DNA of 64,000 bases from JAWKHR01 sp041394725 (lineage in GTDB: Bacteria; Acidobacteriota; Vicinamibacteria; Vicinamibacterales; SCN-69-37). This document shows positions 61,507 to 64,000 of this stretch, one piece after another. Location: NCBI GenBank assembly GCA_041394725.1, contig JAWKHR010000030.1, positions 13,047 to 77,046 of the forward strand, in the 5' to 3' direction. Below the pieces are notes generated by a model. The model was not told where the DNA came from and searched no databases. It saw nothing but the letters and a program-made list of their open reading frames with translations. Made by a program: the position numbers and the translations under genes. Position 1 is the stretch's first letter. Each line of letters begins with the position of its first letter.

Positions 61507-61528
61507 CCCGCCGTCAGCCCGCCGTCAG
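61507..61528 (+). repeat. Two-copy 11-bp tandem repeat CCCGCCGTCAG
   Basis: Two exact copies end just inside the crcB stop. The repeat lies in the 108-bp convergent gap between the cyclophilin and crcB. It may be slippage; no other function is evident. Confidence 0.5.
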
Positions 61529-61902
61529 CCCGACGCCAGCCGGTACCCGGCGAAGACGCCGGCCAGGCCGAGGCCGACCTGGCCGATCACGTTCAGCGCC
61601 GCCTGCGCCGGATGGCCGTCGCGGACCAGCGCGAGCGTATCGAGGCTGAACGACGAGAACGTCGTGAAGCCACCGAACAGGCCGACGACCAGGAACAGCC
61701 GGGCCGACGGCCCGACCTGCACCCTCCCGCCCGCGACCAGCCCGGTCAGCATCCCGATCAGCACGGATCCGAGGACGTTGGCGGCAAAGACGCCGTACGG
61801 GAAGGTCGCGGTGAACAGGCGCTGGTGGATGAGGTGATTCAGGGCGTGACGGGCGATCGCGCCGAGCGCGCCGCCCGCGCCCACGGAGAACCACGTGGCC
61901 AT
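61525..61902 (-). CDS. crcB: Fluoride channel FluC/CrcB
   Basis: 125 residues, the usual size. Start ATG 61902 is preceded by GGAAAGGCACGCC. Four helices with the family motifs GGALGAIARHALNHL, ANVLGSVLIGMLTGL and GLFGGFTTFSSFSLDTLAL (the conserved TFSS phenylalanine/threonine track). Two such subunits in opposite orientation make a fluoride-export channel. The upstream 330 bp contain no clear fluoride-riboswitch fold by eye. Confidence 0.95.
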   Translation of the reverse strand: MATWFSVGAGGALGAIARHALNHLIHQRLFTATFPYGVFAANVLGSVLIGMLTGLVAGGRVQVGPSARLFLVVGLFGGFTTFSSFSLDTLALVRDGHPAQAALNVIGQVGLGLAGVFAGYRLASG

Positions 61903-62237
61903 GGCGTGCCTTTCCGACTGGACACAGGATGGGCGGCCGACACACTCCCGCGGAAGCCCGCAGGAGTCATTGGCCGGGCCAGTCGGACCGGCGGTTCGGG
62001 GTGGACTCCACCACCACGCTTCTCTCAATCATACGTCCGACGCGGGTGGGGACGTCCGCGGCACGGTGTGCACGGTGTGCCATGTCCCGTTCTACCCACC
62101 CGCTCCCGGGCCACCCGCACATTCTGCCCGGTCGTTCCCGCACGGTTCGCCGGGAGGCGCGGGATGGTCGCGCTCCGCGCTGGCACGAGGTTTGACGTAC
62201 AGACCCGCTGTGCTCCCCAGCGGAAGGAGAAGCCGTG
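61903..62237. other. 335-bp divergent gap without a gene
   Basis: The gap separates crcB (minus) and a secreted protein (plus). I see no convincing ORF on either strand, only a short duplicated word (GCACGGTGT at 62080-62098) and a TTGACG at 62193-62198 without a matching -10. No fluoride riboswitch is recognisable. Confidence 0.5.
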
Positions 62238-62648
62238 ATGACTCGTGTTGCTCCCGTCCTCACCGCACTCGCCGTGGCCGTGTCGCTGGCCGGCGTGGCC
62301 CAGGCGCGACAGACGCCCGCGCAGGCGTCGCCGCCGCAGGCGCAACAGCAGAAGATGCCTGACGTGACGCTCACCGGCTGTCTCGTGCAGGGATCGGCGC
62401 CGACCGTGTTCGTGTTCGAGAACGCGAAGAAGGACCCGAAGAGCATGACCGAGCCGGCCATGAAGTACGTGGTCGTCGCCGGAACGGAAGACCTCATGCT
62501 CCGGGACCACCTCAACCATGAGGTGCGGATCACCGGCCAGGCCGAGCAGAAGATGGCCCAGCAGACCATGGAGGAGAAGGACCTCCCGAAGCTGACGGCC
62601 AAGAGCCTGACGCTCGTGTCGAACACCTGCGCGGACCTCGGGCGCTGA
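62238..62648 (+). CDS. Small secreted protein of unknown function
   Basis: 136 residues from ATG 62238, with AAGGAG upstream. Residues 1-24 are a signal peptide (LTALAVAVSLAGVAQA). The mature part begins with a Gln/Pro-rich linker (QTPAQASPPQAQQQKMPDVT) and continues as a small domain, LTGCLVQGSAPTVFVFENAK, that could be an OB-fold like those of secreted BOF/DUF proteins; a cysteine pair (GCL, NTCADL) brackets it. Unassigned. Confidence 0.65.
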   Translation: MTRVAPVLTALAVAVSLAGVAQARQTPAQASPPQAQQQKMPDVTLTGCLVQGSAPTVFVFENAKKDPKSMTEPAMKYVVVAGTEDLMLRDHLNHEVRITGQAEQKMAQQTMEEKDLPKLTAKSLTLVSNTCADLGR

Positions 62649-62680
62649 CCCCGGCGCCCGGCGCGCGCGACGTCCCGGTC

Positions 62681-62756
62681 GGCCCGGGGCGTCGTGCGCG
62701 TCAGCGCGGCGAACGGCCGGCCCGGGGCGTCGTGCCCGTCAGCGCGGCGAACGGCC
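62681..62756 (-). repeat. Tandem duplication of a 38-bp segment at a gene's 3' end
   Basis: Two adjacent 38-bp copies (62681-62718, 62719-62756) differ at one base. The second copy holds the last six codons and the stop of the thioredoxin-fold gene; the first would encode the same C-terminus again after the stop. It looks like a recent slippage duplication. Confidence 0.75.
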
Positions 62757-63626
62757 GGCCTCGCGGTCGGCCTGCTCGCCGAGCAGCTGCCGGACGCCCT
62801 TGAGCAGATCCTCGTCGCGCAGATCGACGAAGCGGATCACGCCGTCGGCATCGATGAGGTAGGTCGCGGGCCAGCCGATCACGTTCCAGTCGGCCGCGAT
62901 CTGGCCGTCCGGCGCGCCCTCCCCCGGCGCATCCCACCACGCCCGGTGCGGCACGCCGTGCTGGCGCTGGCCGGCAAGGGCGGTCTCGCGCGCGGCGCCC
63001 GTTTCGACGCCCAGCAGCGCGAACGGCCAGTTCGCGTACTGGTCGGCGAGGAACCGCTCATAGGGCAGCTGCGTGCGGCAGATGGCGCACCAGTCCGCCG
63101 AGAAGACGAGCACGACGACGCGCTCACGGTAGTCGCTCAGGCGGAAGGGCCGGCCCTCGAGGTCGAGCCCGGTGATCTCGGGCGCCGTCTTGCCGACCGA
63201 CAGCCGCTCGATCATGCGCACGGCCCGTTCGACGACCGGCGCCGACTCCGGCCGCTCGGCCGCCACCCGCGAGAGGTGGGTGACGACCCGGCGCTCCTGG
63301 CCGGGTCCGAGGAGGCCACCCTGCAGGCGGCGGGCGAACTGCCAGAGCACGTCGCCGTCGTGCGCGGCGCGCGCGCCCGCGGGGACGTCGGCGGCGAGGA
63401 GTCGATCGAGCGCGGCGATGAGGTCGGTGACCGTCTCGCGATCGAGCATCGGCGCCACCAGGGCGCCGGGGCGTTCGCCGTTGAACGCCTCGAACGCCGA
63501 CGCCGGCAGGGCCGGCGACCGCGCCATCCGTGCGTCGGCGGGCGCCGGCGGCGCCGACATGATGGGCGGCCAGAGCGCCAGCACCCCGACGATGCCGGCC
63601 ACGGTGATCCAAGGCCGTCTCCGCAC
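62739..63626 (-). CDS. TlpA-like thioredoxin-fold protein
   Basis: 295 residues from GTG 63626, with GGAAAGGACG upstream. A signal/anchor (PWITVAGIVGVLALWPPIMS) precedes an N-terminal helical region (30-140) of unknown fold. A thioredoxin domain of the AhpC/TlpA kind follows: KTAPEITGLDLEGRPFRLSD, VVVLVFSADWCAICRTQ with C180-x-x-C183, and GWPATYLIDADGVIRFVDLR. It should reduce disulfides or peroxides in the periplasm. The N-terminal extension may bind a partner. Confidence 0.83.
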   Translation of the reverse strand: MRRRPWITVAGIVGVLALWPPIMSAPPAPADARMARSPALPASAFEAFNGERPGALVAPMLDRETVTDLIAALDRLLAADVPAGARAAHDGDVLWQFARRLQGGLLGPGQERRVVTHLSRVAAERPESAPVVERAVRMIERLSVGKTAPEITGLDLEGRPFRLSDYRERVVVLVFSADWCAICRTQLPYERFLADQYANWPFALLGVETGAARETALAGQRQHGVPHRAWWDAPGEGAPDGQIAADWNVIGWPATYLIDADGVIRFVDLRDEDLLKGVRQLLGEQADREAGRSPR

Positions 63627-63782
63627 CTCGTTCGTCCTTTCCGTGCAGACCTGACGGCGTTATCGGCGTCGCGTGCACGCCGCTTCAGGGACGAAGGGCC
63701 GGACGTGCGTCGGTACTCGAATGACCGTCGGAGACAGATATCGTAGCAGGGCCCCGGCGCCGGAGGGAACGTCCGGTGCGGG

Positions 63783-64000
63783 CTACCTCCCGCGCTTCTG
63801 CGACGCAGCCAGGCCGGCCTGCAGCTCGGCGTCGTGCCGATCGTCGAGCGCGATCGCCTGCCGCCAGGCGGCGACCGCGTCATGAGACCGCGAGAGCCCG
63901 TCGAGCGCACGGGCCTTCCAGGCCCAGGTGTAGCTCGCGAAGTAGCGGCCGATGCGGTGCTGCGGCTCGCGCGTCAGGACCCAGTCGAGCGTGTCGAGCG
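63783..64000 (-). CDS. TPR-like protein, C-terminal fragment
   Basis: The frame is open to the window edge, so only the last 72 residues are seen. They read LDTLDWVLTREPQHRIGRYF, then YTWAWKARALDGLSRSHDAV, AAWRQAIALDDRHDAELQAG, with a TPR-like second half and a basic end QKRGR. No function can be inferred from this part. Confidence 0.6.
   Translation of the reverse strand, partial: LDTLDWVLTREPQHRIGRYFASYTWAWKARALDGLSRSHDAVAAWRQAIALDDRHDAELQAGLAASQKRGR

Noticed and set aside
61903..62040. Fluoride riboswitch before crcB
   Set aside because: I looked for the GG-GATGG and CTGATGACGCC-like words of the crcB motif and could not line them up; a covariance search would settle it.

Overview
The window is about 70% GC and reads as a chromosomal segment of an Acidobacteriota bacterium, probably class Vicinamibacteria. 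The support is protein content only: an ADOP-type FtsX permease paired with a PadR repressor, two VWFA-related proteins of the acidobacterial type, and two serine/threonine kinases fused to TPR arrays. Many lipoproteins and tightly overlapping genes are also present. There is no rRNA, tRNA, CRISPR array, integrase or transposase that I can recognise.

Layout. 0-8.6 kb: ankyrin fragment, a haem-binding secreted protein, an M28 peptidase, small lipoproteins, an LctP-type lactate permease, a DNPH1-like hydrolase, a DUF1684 lipoprotein, a Gfo/Idh/MocA oxidoreductase and a DUF4396 membrane protein. 8.7-18.2 kb: mainly redox and carbon metabolism (PPC-domain protein, pyruvate-oxidase-like ThDP enzyme, enolase-superfamily enzyme, TerC). 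It ends in a coupled run DJ-1/PfpI - SDR - FAD/Fe-S dehydrogenase - sensory rhodopsin transducer homologue with no rhodopsin nearby. 18.3-22.9 kb (minus): PadR, ADOP permease and a PLP decarboxylase, the last preceded by a 110-bp palindromic REP-like element. 23-31.4 kb: secreted VWFA, phosphodiesterase, TPR and beta-helix proteins. 31.6-48.1 kb: a CsoR-type metal sensor, a GH77 glucanotransferase, and divergent from it a six-gene polycistron treY-glgE-treS/pep2-glgB-glgX-treZ with 4-bp overlaps at every junction but one. 48.1-48.4 kb: a large inverted repeat built round heptamer/octamer repeats between two convergent genes. 48.4-59.9 kb: two kinase-TPR genes, a BKACE-like enzyme and a short glycan-assembly set (glycosyltransferase, flippase, two left-handed beta-helix acyltransferases). 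60-64 kb: small membrane proteins, a cyclophilin lipoprotein, a FluC/CrcB channel, a thioredoxin-fold protein and a truncated TPR-like gene.

How the genes work together. The glucan cluster encodes a closed circuit. TreY and TreZ cut trehalose from the reducing end of alpha-glucan, TreS/Pep2 turns trehalose into maltose 1-phosphate, GlgE polymerises it, GlgB branches the product, and GlgX and the GH77 enzyme trim and reshuffle it. No glgC or glgA lies in the window, so net entry of carbon must come from elsewhere.

Quality warning. Six genes are broken by single- or few-base indels, most of them explained by a lost base in a C or G run. Five lie after 54.7 kb or in a conserved reading frame that resumes immediately, so assembly error is a serious alternative to gene decay. 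Several genes also have a -10 box only 6-12 nt from the start codon with no -35, suggesting very short leaders or leaderless mRNAs.
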